Assembly (NCBI RefSeq): GCF_900086705.1
Contig: NZ_LT575483.1
Location: 311,166-375,165, forward strand
DNA: 64,000 bases
Reading direction: 5' to 3'
From: Massilibacillus massiliensis
GTDB lineage: Bacteria > Bacillota > Negativicutes > FLKF01
The notes beneath the pieces were generated by a model. The model was not told the origin of the DNA. It saw only the letters and a list, made by a program, of their open reading frames with translations, and searched no databases. This document shows, one piece after another, positions 1 through 8,123 of this stretch (positions are counted from its first letter, which is position 1; every line of letters starts with the position of its first letter). The position numbers and the translations under genes are program-made.

Positions 1-207
1 GCTTGTTTGCTCAATTTTGATTCCCAATGAACGCATACAGCTCACCGTTGACATACAGTCTTGCGCATTTAAAAAATTAGTTATTTTTACCGGTTTATTT
101 CCTAAACTAGAAAACATCACACTTCTATGTGATATGGATTTATCACCAGGAATAAGGATTTCTCCATTCAAACCTTTAACAACATTTATTTTTTTCTTAT
201 CATTCAT
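1..207 (-). CDS. aroA: 3-phosphoshikimate 1-carboxyvinyltransferase (EPSP synthase), N-terminal part
   Basis: Partial gene: only the first 69 codons lie in the window, and the frame stays open to position 1. The enzyme joins PEP to shikimate-3-phosphate in the shikimate pathway. Residues about 15-26 read GEILIPGDKSIS followed by HRSV. This is the family's N-terminal signature, with the Lys-Ser and Arg that bind substrate. The continuation NAQDCMSTVSCMRSLGI matches the usual DTxxTxxALRxLG region. The ATG at 207 has an AGAGGA ribosome site about 5 nt upstream. It is the last gene of the minus-strand run, after the small membrane gene at 361-537. Family assignment is confident; fusion or truncation beyond the window cannot be judged. 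Confidence 0.9.
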   Translation of the reverse strand, partial: MNDKKKINVVKGLNGEILIPGDKSISHRSVMFSSLGNKPVKITNFLNAQDCMSTVSCMRSLGIKIEQTS

Positions 208-360
208 ATTGTATCCTCTTATTTTTCTATAGTATTATTTTCATCATAGTTTTACTAGAGCCTTACATCTAGTCTATAGTAAAATTGGACGATTTATATA
301 ACTCTTCTTTTATATAATACTATACTACTAACAAAATGAAAATTCTAAATAAATAAATTT

Positions 361-537
361 TCACTTATTCAAATCAAACGCTGTTCCTTCAAGCTTATCA
401 ACAATAGATAACTCAGATCTTACATTATGATTTAACATTAAAAATTGTACACCAATCAGTATAAGACAAATAACAATAGAAATTTTCAATAAATATTTTT
501 CACTTTTAATGGGATATAAATTTTTCCTTCTACGCAT
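361..537 (-). CDS. small single-pass membrane protein of unknown function
   Basis: A 58-residue protein I do not recognise. A basic N-terminus (MRRRKNLYPIKSEKY) precedes one hydrophobic helix at about residues 18-36, then a short polar tail rich in acidic residues. This suggests an inner-membrane anchor with its tail outside the cytoplasm. The start at 537 is chosen because AGGAG lies 8 nt upstream; a longer reading to 564 has no ribosome site. It follows the BaiN-type gene by about 50 bp and precedes aroA by about 150 bp. That this frame is a gene is supported by the ribosome site and the clean membrane topology, not by homology. Confidence 0.6.
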   Translation of the reverse strand: MRRRKNLYPIKSEKYLLKISIVICLILIGVQFLMLNHNVRSELSIVDKLEGTAFDLNK

Positions 538-588
538 AGTATCAACTCCTAATCTAAAGTACACATATTATGCGCAGTTGATTGATAT

Positions 589-1830
589 CTAATCATCATT
601 GGCAGCACTTTGTCCCGCGATATATCCAGTAGAAAATGCAGCCTGCAAGTTGAAACCACCCGTATATCCATCTATGTCAATTACTTCTCCAGCGAAATAT
701 AAATTTTCAACTAATTTTGATTCCATTGTCTTAGGATTAATTTCCCTCACATTGACTCCTCCAGTTGTCACAATCGCTTCAGCTATTGGTCTCGTCCTTG
801 TTATCGTTATAGTAAGGCCCATAATCACCTCTATCAGACGAGTTCTTTCTTCTTTCGTAATCTGATGAATCGGTTTATCTGGATCAATATAGGACAAATC
901 TATTACAATATCTATTAATTTTGCTGGCAGCAATTCGCCTAAAGAATTTTTAATTTGTTTACGTGAAAATTTTTCAAAATCTCTTTGTATACGTTTGTCT
1001 AACATTTCTATCGTTAAAGCAGGTTTCAAATTAATGGACAAATTAACTGTTTTGTTCTTCATTAAGTATTGATCTACAACTTTACTTAATGATAATATAA
1101 TCGGACCAGAAACACCAAAATGTGTAAATATCATTTCACCAAAATCTTCACCGATTTTGGTCTCGCCCGAAAACACTGTAACGCGAACATTTCGAAGAGA
1201 TAACCCCTGAAGTTCTTTAATCCATTCCTCTTCTACTTCCAATGGAACTAAAGAGGGCCGAATTTCTACAATCGAATGACCTACTTGCTCTGCTAAACTG
1301 TACCCATCACCAGTTGACCCAGTTCCCGGATAAGAAGCACCTCCCGTAGCTAGAATAACCGCATCAGCAAAATAAATTTTGCCTGCTTGCGTCTTTACAC
1401 TCACTATTTTTTGATTTTCAATATTCATCTGTGCTACAGCTTCTTCTGTTAAAATACTAACGTTTAATCTATGCAAAGCTCTAAGCATCGCTCCAACAAC
1501 ATCCGCAGCCTTATCACTTTCTGGAAAAATTCGACCGCCGCGTTCTATTTTAGTTGGCACACCAAGTTCGTGAAAGAATGCAACAACATCATCATTAGAA
1601 TACTGGTGTATTGCACTATATAAAAATTTCCCATTTCCAGTCATATTTTTAATGATTGTTGGAATATCCGCATTATTGGTTATATTACAACGTCCCTTAC
1701 CTGTAATTAACATTTTTTTCCCGACTCGATTCATTTTTTCCAAAACAGTAACTTGCGCACCTTGCTTAGCTGCATGAATGGCAGCCATTAGACCGGCAGC
1801 ACCGCCACCAATAACAATTATCTTTTTCAT
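589..1830 (-). CDS. BaiN/HI0933-family NAD(P)/FAD-dependent oxidoreductase
   Basis: A 413-residue cytoplasmic flavoprotein. The N-terminus has the Rossmann FAD motif GGGAAG (residues 7-12), an acidic residue ending strand 2 (VLEK), and the family's GKGRCNITN signature near residue 45. The C-terminus has NLYFAGEVIDIDGYTGGFN, the second FAD-contact motif. Characterised relatives include BaiN, a bile-acid reductase, but the physiological substrate of most members, including this one, is unknown. AAAGGA lies 11 nt before the ATG at 1830 and only 2 nt before an upstream in-frame ATG at 1839, so 1830 is preferred. It lies between rluB and a small membrane gene. Confidence 0.85.
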   Translation of the reverse strand: MKKIIVIGGGAAGLMAAIHAAKQGAQVTVLEKMNRVGKKMLITGKGRCNITNNADIPTIIKNMTGNGKFLYSAIHQYSNDDVVAFFHELGVPTKIERGGRIFPESDKAADVVGAMLRALHRLNVSILTEEAVAQMNIENQKIVSVKTQAGKIYFADAVILATGGASYPGTGSTGDGYSLAEQVGHSIVEIRPSLVPLEVEEEWIKELQGLSLRNVRVTVFSGETKIGEDFGEMIFTHFGVSGPIILSLSKVVDQYLMKNKTVNLSINLKPALTIEMLDKRIQRDFEKFSRKQIKNSLGELLPAKLIDIVIDLSYIDPDKPIHQITKEERTRLIEVIMGLTITITRTRPIAEAIVTTGGVNVREINPKTMESKLVENLYFAGEVIDIDGYTGGFNLQAAFSTGYIAGQSAANDD

Positions 1831-1892
1831 CGTATTCATTATCCTTTATCTTCTTATTGCATTAGAACAATTAAATAACCCTGTACAATGGG

Positions 1893-2609
1893 TTATTTAA
1901 TTGTTTTTAAACTTTCAACCTCATCTGCAGAAAGTAGTCTATATTGCCCCCGTCGCACTCCTTCTAAATTTAACGTAGCAAATTTTATGCGTTTTAAATT
2001 TTTCACTGGGTAACCAATCGCTTCACACATACGACGGATTTGGCGATTTTTTCCTTCGTGAATTGTTATTTCTAAAGTAGTTAGATTATAATTCGTATCT
2101 ATATCTATAAGATGGACTTTCGCTGGCGCAGTTATGCCGTCTTCTAATTTAACACCAATTCTTAAAATATCTAATTTGTCTTCTGATGGAATTCCCTGCA
2201 CTTTAACCAAATAAGTTTTATAAATTTTATATTTAGGATGAATGAGATGGTTTGTCAATTCTCCATCATTCGTTAGTAACAGTAGCCCTTCAGTATTATA
2301 ATCCAAACGTCCGACTGGATATACACGTTGATCTACACCTTCTAATAAATCGATCACTGTCTTGCGTCCTCTATCATCTTTTGCACTTGTAATAACACCT
2401 TTAGGTTTATTGAGTAAAATATAAATATTCTGCTGACTAGAAATTAGCTTTCCATCAACATGAATTTTATCTATCTTTACATCAACCTTAGTGCCAAGTT
2501 CCAAAACAACAGTTCCATTGACACTAACCCTTCCTTGCTGAATTAAAATTTCTGCAGCTCTTCTAGACGCGATTCCTGCTTGGCTCATCACTTTTTGCAA
2601 ACGCTCCAA
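1893..2609 (-). CDS. rluB: 23S rRNA pseudouridine synthase, RluB/RsuA family
   Basis: A 238-residue RNA-modifying enzyme that isomerises uridine to pseudouridine in large-subunit rRNA. An S4 RNA-binding domain occupies residues 1-60 (MERLQKVMSQAGIASRR). The catalytic core has the motif GRLDYNTEGLLLLTNDG, with the nucleophilic Asp at residue 103. The conserved KNRQIRRMCEAIGYPV motif follows. Length is normal for RluB-type enzymes. RluB is likelier than RluE or RluF from the LNKPKGVITS and family signatures, but the exact target uridine is inferred. It starts with TTG at 2609, with GGGAG 6 nt upstream. It follows the cysteine-rich reductase gene by about 36 bp. Confidence 0.9.
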   Translation of the reverse strand: MERLQKVMSQAGIASRRAAEILIQQGRVSVNGTVVLELGTKVDVKIDKIHVDGKLISSQQNIYILLNKPKGVITSAKDDRGRKTVIDLLEGVDQRVYPVGRLDYNTEGLLLLTNDGELTNHLIHPKYKIYKTYLVKVQGIPSEDKLDILRIGVKLEDGITAPAKVHLIDIDTNYNLTTLEITIHEGKNRQIRRMCEAIGYPVKNLKRIKFATLNLEGVRRGQYRLLSADEVESLKTIK

Positions 2610-2645
2610 AATGTACTCCCCTTTTTGTTAAATATTAGAATATAA

Positions 2646-3611
2646 CTAATCTGGCATAATATCTTTATATTCTGTTTGTACCTTACACATTTTAACTACT
2701 TTATTATTCTTCATCAACTTATGGCAGCTTCCACAAATCCCTTCGCCACAACACATTGTTGCATTATTGGTTGCCGCCATTGGCAGATTTACGTTACTTT
2801 CATTCATAAGCCTTATAATCGCCGAATGCTGCTCATCCGGTCCTGCACTAACAATTAAATCATGATTCTGCATAAACAATTCTTTTAAAAACTTAAAACC
2901 TTCTTTACGAAGTGAAGTTACTGTATGTATTTCAACTTCACTGTTTACTAGCATTTTTTCTATAAAAATTGTACCAACTTTCCCAGGCGCAAAAATACCT
3001 ATGATCTTATTTTTATTTTTTAAAAGTTTTTCGATAATAGGTAAAGCGGGTGCTTGCCCAACCCCCCCAGCTACCAATAATATCTTACCATTTGTTATAT
3101 TGTCAATCCATGGTTTTCCCAAAATCCCATTACTATAAGGTCCTTTTATCATAATCTCATCTCCTATAGCAGATAAAAAGTGTTCTGACTTGGCTCCAAC
3201 GCCTTCTACAACAACAGTAATTTTATTCTCTACAACTTTCACTACACCAACTGGAAAATAGTAGGAATCCATATCATGAATGCCTCGTAAAAAAACAAAT
3301 GATCCTAATGATTGCAATGCATCAGCCAAGCTTGCTTCTGTTACAAATTCGATTAGATATGTGTTCAATCCTACTTTTACCTTTGATATAATACTACCTT
3401 CATAAGAAAGTCGCACTACTGGTGCTAATTTATTATTCTCCGCTTTTTCTTTCCAATGTTTCTCATACATAATACAGACTCCCGCCCAATTACACTCACA
3501 AACACTACGTCCTTGCAATTTTGAACAAAAGACACAATGGTTGGTAGTTGCCAATAAACACGGACAATATTTTGAATTCAAATCATTACAACGTGCAATC
3601 AACTCTTTCAT
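2646..3611 (-). CDS. cysteine-rich PyrK/FNR-like FAD-NAD reductase with C-terminal [2Fe-2S] motif
   Basis: A 321-residue electron-transfer protein related to dihydroorotate dehydrogenase subunit PyrK and SudB-type ferredoxin-NAD reductases. It has an extra N-terminal domain with eight cysteines in the first 46 residues (C8, C16, C18, C26, C29, C38, C40, C46), probably a metal or Fe-S site. The middle is an FNR-like FAD barrel. The NAD(P) fold follows with LLVAGGVGQAPALP. Near the C-terminus MCCGEGICGSCH plus a later KMC matches the PyrK-type [2Fe-2S] ligands. The ATG at 3611 is used because AGGAGGTG precedes it by 5 nt. It lies 11 nt after the flavoprotein gene, so the two probably form one complex. 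Substrate unknown. Confidence 0.75.
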   Translation of the reverse strand: MKELIARCNDLNSKYCPCLLATTNHCVFCSKLQGRSVCECNWAGVCIMYEKHWKEKAENNKLAPVVRLSYEGSIISKVKVGLNTYLIEFVTEASLADALQSLGSFVFLRGIHDMDSYYFPVGVVKVVENKITVVVEGVGAKSEHFLSAIGDEIMIKGPYSNGILGKPWIDNITNGKILLVAGGVGQAPALPIIEKLLKNKNKIIGIFAPGKVGTIFIEKMLVNSEVEIHTVTSLRKEGFKFLKELFMQNHDLIVSAGPDEQHSAIIRLMNESNVNLPMAATNNATMCCGEGICGSCHKLMKNNKVVKMCKVQTEYKDIMPD

Positions 3612-3622
3612 TATTTCACCTC

Positions 3623-4903
3623 CTAAACTAAGCAAGTATTATAAATATCGGTTAAATTGTTTTCTTTTATCCTCGCTTTAATTTCTAGATCATTCACGGA
3701 ATAGAGTCCACTAACTTGCATTCTTTCAAAATATACAGATCCAGAAAAAGTATACCGCAACTTTAATCCTTCACTTTCTAACATTCTTTCATGTATAAAA
3801 GCAATAAAATCACCAACAGCTACACTTCTAGGCAATTCTAAGTACTTCATATCCAAAGTGCAACGTACTGCATTATTTCCTGCAAGTAAACCTGTAATGA
3901 TGGCCTCTGTGTGACCAACTAATATAGCTGATTTTTCTCCTGCACAAAAAACATTCTCCAAACCATTTACTAACAAACAATTTTCACTAGGTGCAATACC
4001 CAAATATCGAACAGAATTTCCAGCACCACCTGCATATGGATCCTCATAACGCGCTTTTTCTAATCCCTTAATTGTACGTAAATCTTCAAGAGGAAAATAA
4101 GAGGTCATTAGTTTTGCATGCCCAGTATCCAATAAGATAATATTATCTGCAAATTCAGCGAGTGCATATTGACTACAGGCTTTTTTGCCTAATGCACCTG
4201 TTTTTTTAATTTTTTCTGGAACTTTTAAAATCACTACGCCTTCTCTATCTAATTGTTCCCGAACTTCATCAGATAAAGAATCTTTATTTATTTTACAAGA
4301 CCCACTCATAGCGCCCATACTACCATCTGCTTTTTGCCCAAAGAATTCCTGAATACCTGCTTTTTGACAAATACTAATCCTTGGGCCGAAAGATGGACAT
4401 CTCAATATACACATAGCACAACCATTTCCATACGTAAGACAATTCCCCATAGGTCCAGCAGTACCTGTTGCATCAACAAAAGCATCTGCTTCTAATTCAT
4501 TTCCGCCATCTATAATAACTCTCTTTAAATTTCGTGCATATTTAACTACATGATTTACTCTAGCTTTGGTTTTTATACAAACTCCATAAGATCTTAAAAT
4601 ATTTTTTATAATCGGTTCCATCTTAGATACATCATAAAGAGAAGCATGTTTATGTCCTGGGAAATTTATGCATTTATGACGACTGTTTTGATCCATTGCA
4701 ACGAAAAAATCCCCTCCTCCCATAGCAACACTTTCTTCCGCTGCAGTATAGCGTCCATTATTACGAAATATTCCTCCAACCAGTCCGGTCCCTAAAAGCA
4801 TATCCGTGCGTTCTAAAAGAACAACTTCAGCTCCAGCTTTGGCCGCTGATAACGCAGCAGCACAGCCAGACCAGCCTCCGCCGACAACAATAATTTTTGG
4901 CAA
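3623..4903 (-). CDS. FAD-dependent oxidoreductase with cysteine cluster, partner of the PyrK-like reductase
   Basis: A 426-residue flavoprotein. The dinucleotide motif GGGWSG (residues 8-13) and acidic Glu31 define a GR2-type FAD fold. DAFVDATGTAG (about 140-150) and NGLENVFCAGEKSA (second half) are the other FAD contacts. A cysteine cluster C155, C162, C165, C169, C179 (NGCAMCILRCP) could hold an Fe-S centre. The fold resembles GidA/MnmG-like and FAD_oxidored proteins, but tRNA modification is not implied. It starts with TTG at 4903, with GGAGGGA 6 nt upstream. It is separated from spmB by a terminator and is directly followed by the reductase gene. Substrate unknown. Confidence 0.75.
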   Translation of the reverse strand: MPKIIVVGGGWSGCAAALSAAKAGAEVVLLERTDMLLGTGLVGGIFRNNGRYTAAEESVAMGGGDFFVAMDQNSRHKCINFPGHKHASLYDVSKMEPIIKNILRSYGVCIKTKARVNHVVKYARNLKRVIIDGGNELEADAFVDATGTAGPMGNCLTYGNGCAMCILRCPSFGPRISICQKAGIQEFFGQKADGSMGAMSGSCKINKDSLSDEVREQLDREGVVILKVPEKIKKTGALGKKACSQYALAEFADNIILLDTGHAKLMTSYFPLEDLRTIKGLEKARYEDPYAGGAGNSVRYLGIAPSENCLLVNGLENVFCAGEKSAILVGHTEAIITGLLAGNNAVRCTLDMKYLELPRSVAVGDFIAFIHERMLESEGLKLRYTFSGSVYFERMQVSGLYSVNDLEIKARIKENNLTDIYNTCLV

Positions 4904-5035
4904 TGTGCTCCCTCCTTACTTAAATCTCACTACAGTTTATTCAGTTAAACCAAAACTGCTACACCACATAGAAAGAGACATCCTTAAGGAAAGCAGATCT
5001 ATCTAGAAATCACTTTTAAAATTAAACACCGGAGA

Positions 5036-5067
5036 ACATAAAATAAAGCTGATGCCACAGCATCAGC
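5036..5067 (-). terminator. intrinsic terminator after spmB
   Basis: GCTGATGC (5048-5055) pairs perfectly with GCATCAGC (5060-5067) around a CACA loop. On the minus strand the stem runs into TTTATTTTATG. It begins directly after the spmB stop and separates spmAB from the flavoprotein pair. Confidence 0.75.
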
Positions 5068-5607
5068 CTAATAAGAAAAAATTAAATTACATAGATAAAT
5101 AGAAGTGAAGAAACCTACTATATCACCAACTAACCCCACATAAAGGGAATATCGCAATTTTATTATACCAACTGAACCAAAATAAACAGTTAAAATATAA
5201 AAAGTTGTATCTGTACAACCAACAACAACTGAAGCGATTCTACCATATAAGGAGTCTGGTCCAAATCGATTGATTAATTCACTCGCTATTCCTAATGCGC
5301 CAGTGCCAGATAACGGTTTCATAACACCTAGAGGAACTAATTCTTTCGGGATCCCTAACGAATCGAGGATCGGAGATAAATAATGAATACCGACTTGTAA
5401 AGCACCAGAATCTCTAAAAACACTAACGGAAACCATCATGGCAACTAAAAAAGGCATAATCCTAATCGCTGTATAAAAACCTTCACTCGCACCTTCTACA
5501 AAAGTTTCATAAACTTTTACCTTTGCTAACAACCCTCCTAAAAGAATGATGACAACGATCATAGGAATTGCCCATACCGATAATTTTGTACACAGTTCCA
5601 AAATCAT
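5068..5607 (-). CDS. spmB: spore maturation protein B
   Basis: A 179-residue polytopic membrane protein of the nucleoside-recognition (Gate) domain family. With SpmA it is needed for proper dehydration of the spore core in Bacillus and Clostridium. Hydrophobic helices fill the protein, and conserved polar stretches include PLSGTGALGI and VVGCTDTTFYIL. The ATG at 5607 overlaps the spmA stop as ATGA and has GAGGA 8 nt upstream. An in-frame upstream start at 5646 lies inside spmA and is not used. Length fits the family (about 178). The overlap implies translational coupling with SpmA. Confidence 0.92.
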   Translation of the reverse strand: MILELCTKLSVWAIPMIVVIILLGGLLAKVKVYETFVEGASEGFYTAIRIMPFLVAMMVSVSVFRDSGALQVGIHYLSPILDSLGIPKELVPLGVMKPLSGTGALGIASELINRFGPDSLYGRIASVVVGCTDTTFYILTVYFGSVGIIKLRYSLYVGLVGDIVGFFTSIYLCNLIFSY

Positions 5608-6203
5608 GGCCTGTTTCCTCGCATACGATAATAAATCGTTCGACAAAAGAAATCAAAAATTAACACAATAATTGTTGCAAAAAAACTCACCATTATCGTA
5701 ATTCCAACGATCTCTTCAGGATTAGAAGACCCAGCTGCTGATCTTAATGCAATAACAGTAGCTGGTACAATCGTAAAACCAGTTGTACAAATTGCTAAAA
5801 AAGTACACATTGATGGTGTTGCTGCATTTTTTTGATGATTTAATTTTTGCATTTCTTGCATTGCTTTTATTCCTAAAGGTGTAACAGCATTTCCCAAGCC
5901 TAATATATTCGCACTAACTGTCATAACAATAGCTCCCATAGCGGGGTGTTTTTCCGGAATTTCAGGAAAGATACGCCGCATGATAGGGCTTAACAATTTC
6001 GTAATCAGTCTTATAAATCCGGCTTTTTCAGCAATCTTCATCATACCTAACCATAAACACATAACACCGATAAGTTTAAAGGATAAAAGAACTCCATTTT
6101 CTGCAGCAGAAATCATACTTTTTGCAATTATATCAATTGTCCCATTTATTGCAGCATATAGTATGCCTACGAGTAAAAACGATGCCCATATGATATTGAT
6201 CAT
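5604..6203 (-). CDS. spmA: spore maturation protein A
   Basis: A 199-residue membrane protein, partner of SpmB in spore core dehydration. It begins MINIIWASFLLVGILYAA, an immediate membrane helix, and carries the Gate-domain signature SANILGLGNAVTPLGIKAM with the conserved Gly-Asn. The ATG at 6203 lies 6 nt after GAGGTGA; a GTG at 6212 is part of that ribosome site. A terminator separates it from dacF, so spmAB has its own promoter. A weak sigma-E-like pair (TAGTATT at 6246-6252, CATAGATT at 6222-6229, 16 nt apart) lies just upstream. This would match mother-cell expression in B. subtilis but is uncertain. Confidence 0.92.
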   Translation of the reverse strand: MINIIWASFLLVGILYAAINGTIDIIAKSMISAAENGVLLSFKLIGVMCLWLGMMKIAEKAGFIRLITKLLSPIMRRIFPEIPEKHPAMGAIVMTVSANILGLGNAVTPLGIKAMQEMQKLNHQKNAATPSMCTFLAICTTGFTIVPATVIALRSAAGSSNPEEIVGITIMVSFFATIIVLIFDFFCRTIYYRMRGNRP

Positions 6204-6253
6204 CTTACTCACCTCATACCAAATCTATGATAAGAAGTTCATAAAAATACTAA

Positions 6254-6280
6254 AAAAGAACGGTAAAATACCGTTCTTTT
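6254..6280 (-). terminator. terminator between dacF and spmA
   Basis: A 12-bp perfect stem (6254-6265 with 6269-6280) and a 3-nt loop, with A- and T-rich flanks on both sides, so it can work in both directions. On the minus strand it ends dacF transcription before spmA. Confidence 0.85.
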
Positions 6281-6348
6281 CAGACTGTAGATAAAATAAA
6301 TTTATATATCACAATAAGCAATATCGAATACCACTGCATATCGCTCTT

Positions 6349-7500
6349 TTAACGTAATTGATTTTTAAAGTAATCAATTACTTGCATAAAAGATTTATAA
6401 ATCTCTATAAAAAATGATTTGCGATCTATCGTATCATTTGCTATTAAATCCGCAGATTCAATTTCTTGATTATCATATAAAATACGTATTGTACCTAAAC
6501 GTTGCCCTTTCATAATTTCAGCTTCAATCATGTCAGGAGCATCAATCACTGTTGTAAATTTATTTTGTTCATCATCAACCACAGGGATATTAATATCTTT
6601 ATCAAGAGAAAGTGCTACAGAATCTTTTTTACCAGAAAGAACTTTTGATGTTTTTAATATCTCACCTTTCTGAAATAAATTCACAGACTTTACATGTTCA
6701 AAACCATAGTTTAATAATGCAATAGAATCGTTCCACATATACTCACTATCTAGAACAACTGCAATTAGTTGAATACCATTGCGGTTTGCAGCGGAGACCA
6801 AACATCTTCCAGCAGCATCTGTATACCCAGTTTTTACACCATTTCCCCCATCATATAACCACAACATTCTATTCTCATTAAATAATTCTCGTCCAAAATC
6901 ATGTTTCGCCCAAGGAATTATTTTTGTTTTTGTACTAACAATTTGTTCAAACATCGGATTTTTATAACCATATGCGGCAATCTTTGCTAAATCATGTGCT
7001 GTCGAATAATGGTTAGGGTCTGGAAGGCCACTTGAATTTGCAAAATTCGTTTGTGTTGCGCCAATTTCATGTGCTTTTTCTGTCATTAACTTCGCATAAT
7101 TTTCAACCGTTCCAGCCAAATGTTCTGCAACTGCAACTGTAGCATCATTCCCAGAAACAAGCATAATTCCATATAACAAATCCAATAATCTTAATTTTTC
7201 ATCTTTTTCTAACCACAAAGAAGATCCTTCTGTTACAGAAGCTTTTTCACTCGCAGTTACAACTTCGTTTAAATCACTTTTTTCCAGCGCTACAATCAAT
7301 GTCATCATTTTAGTCGTACTTGCTGGATAACGCCTACTTTCCGCATCTTTGGCATAAATAACTTTACCAGTTTTTGCATCCATAACAATTGCAGATTTAG
7401 CAGTTATATTTTCTAAACCGCTCGCAGCCCAGCAATTTGCTGCGCTAAAATTTAAAATAAAAAATGTTATGCATACAATAACATTGAAAAACTTAAACAT
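6349..7500 (-). CDS. dacF: D-alanyl-D-alanine carboxypeptidase (DacF/PBP5-type)
   Basis: A 383-residue low-molecular-weight PBP that removes the terminal D-Ala from peptidoglycan stem peptides outside the membrane. It has a signal peptide (MFKFFNVIVCITFFILNFSA, then ANCWA). The S11 catalytic motifs are STTK (S61-K64), SGN (116-118) and KTG (222-224). A PBP5 C-terminal beta domain follows, then an amphipathic tail (about the last 20 residues) that would anchor it. ATG 7500 is chosen for the signal peptide. The nearest purine-rich ribosome site (AAAGGGG) is 14 nt away, which is long; a TTG at 7527 is the alternative. A consensus sigma-A promoter precedes it, so it is probably made in growing cells. 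Confidence 0.9.
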   Translation of the reverse strand: MFKFFNVIVCITFFILNFSAANCWAASGLENITAKSAIVMDAKTGKVIYAKDAESRRYPASTTKMMTLIVALEKSDLNEVVTASEKASVTEGSSLWLEKDEKLRLLDLLYGIMLVSGNDATVAVAEHLAGTVENYAKLMTEKAHEIGATQTNFANSSGLPDPNHYSTAHDLAKIAAYGYKNPMFEQIVSTKTKIIPWAKHDFGRELFNENRMLWLYDGGNGVKTGYTDAAGRCLVSAANRNGIQLIAVVLDSEYMWNDSIALLNYGFEHVKSVNLFQKGEILKTSKVLSGKKDSVALSLDKDINIPVVDDEQNKFTTVIDAPDMIEAEIMKGQRLGTIRILYDNQEIESADLIANDTIDRKSFFIEIYKSFMQVIDYFKNQLR

Positions 7501-7548
7501 AAAAAAACTATATACCCCTTTCTCCAAACCAAAAACACAACATGAATT

Positions 7549-7577
7549 ATTATATATGAAATTTGTCCTATAGTCAA
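7549..7577 (-). promoter_or_regulatory. sigma-A promoter of dacF
   Basis: On the minus strand, TTGACT (7572-7577), a 17-nt spacer and a perfect TATAAT (7549-7554). Expected transcription start is near 7541, about 40 nt before the dacF ATG. Confidence 0.75.
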
Positions 7578-7604
7578 AGTTTAAAATAGCTTAGAAACGT
7601 TTTA

Positions 7605-7647
7605 TAAATTAAAGTAAAACAAGACTCTTGCAACATCAAAAGTCTTG
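7605..7647 (-). terminator. probable terminator after ytfJ
   Basis: CAAGACT (7620-7626) pairs with AGTCTTG (7641-7647) around a 14-nt loop. On the minus strand the stem is followed by TTTTACTTTAATTT. It lies between the ytfJ stop and the dacF promoter. Confidence 0.6.
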
Positions 7648-7684
7648 TCAAAACCTAAAAATTTTCATGCTCAAAAATCTTTCA

Positions 7685-8101
7685 TTAAGCATCAAAATTA
7701 TTCTTATTTTCATCATTGTTATCTTGTTTATCGCATTCCTTATTTACAACTTTTTGTATAGTCTCTATCGCTTGTGGAAATAAATCTAAAATTCTATCAT
7801 AAAGTGAATTTTCCTCAACACACATAAAACGAATTCCATGTTCTGGTGAACAAACCAAAAAGCCAACTGGTTTTACGCTCACACCTGCCCCACTGCCTCC
7901 ACCAAAACCACGCGATGTATCTTCTTCCTCAAAAGCCTCGCCTCCGCCTGCCGCAAAGCCAAAAGCTACCTTCGATATAGGTATAATAACAGTCCCATCG
8001 GGTGTATTCACAGCTTCTCCAACGATGGTATTTACATCTACCATCTGCCTAATGCTTTCCATTGTCGTTTTCATTAACCCTTCAATTGGCTGTTCACTCA
8101 T
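7685..8101 (-). CDS. ytfJ: GerW/YtfJ family spore protein
   Basis: A 138-residue spore protein of the GerW family; in B. subtilis YtfJ is a forespore protein needed for efficient germination. It starts PIEGLMKTTMESIRQMVDVN and contains the family's glycine-rich core (FAAGGGEAFEEED, then RGFGGGSGAGVSVKPVGFLV). The C-terminus is acidic and Asn-rich. The ATG at 8101 has GGAGG 9 nt upstream. It sits directly after the DUF2953 gene with a 22-bp gap, the same ytfI-ytfJ pairing as in Bacillus, and a terminator follows. Function in this organism is inferred from the family. Confidence 0.92.
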   Translation of the reverse strand: MSEQPIEGLMKTTMESIRQMVDVNTIVGEAVNTPDGTVIIPISKVAFGFAAGGGEAFEEEDTSRGFGGGSGAGVSVKPVGFLVCSPEHGIRFMCVEENSLYDRILDLFPQAIETIQKVVNKECDKQDNNDENKNNFDA

Positions 8102-8123
8102 ATATTATGTTACCTCCATTACA

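Noticed and set aside
230-290. Inverted repeat TTTTACTA / TAGTAAAA upstream of aroA
   Set aside because: The stem is only 8 bp with a long loop and no T-run, so neither terminator nor operator can be claimed.
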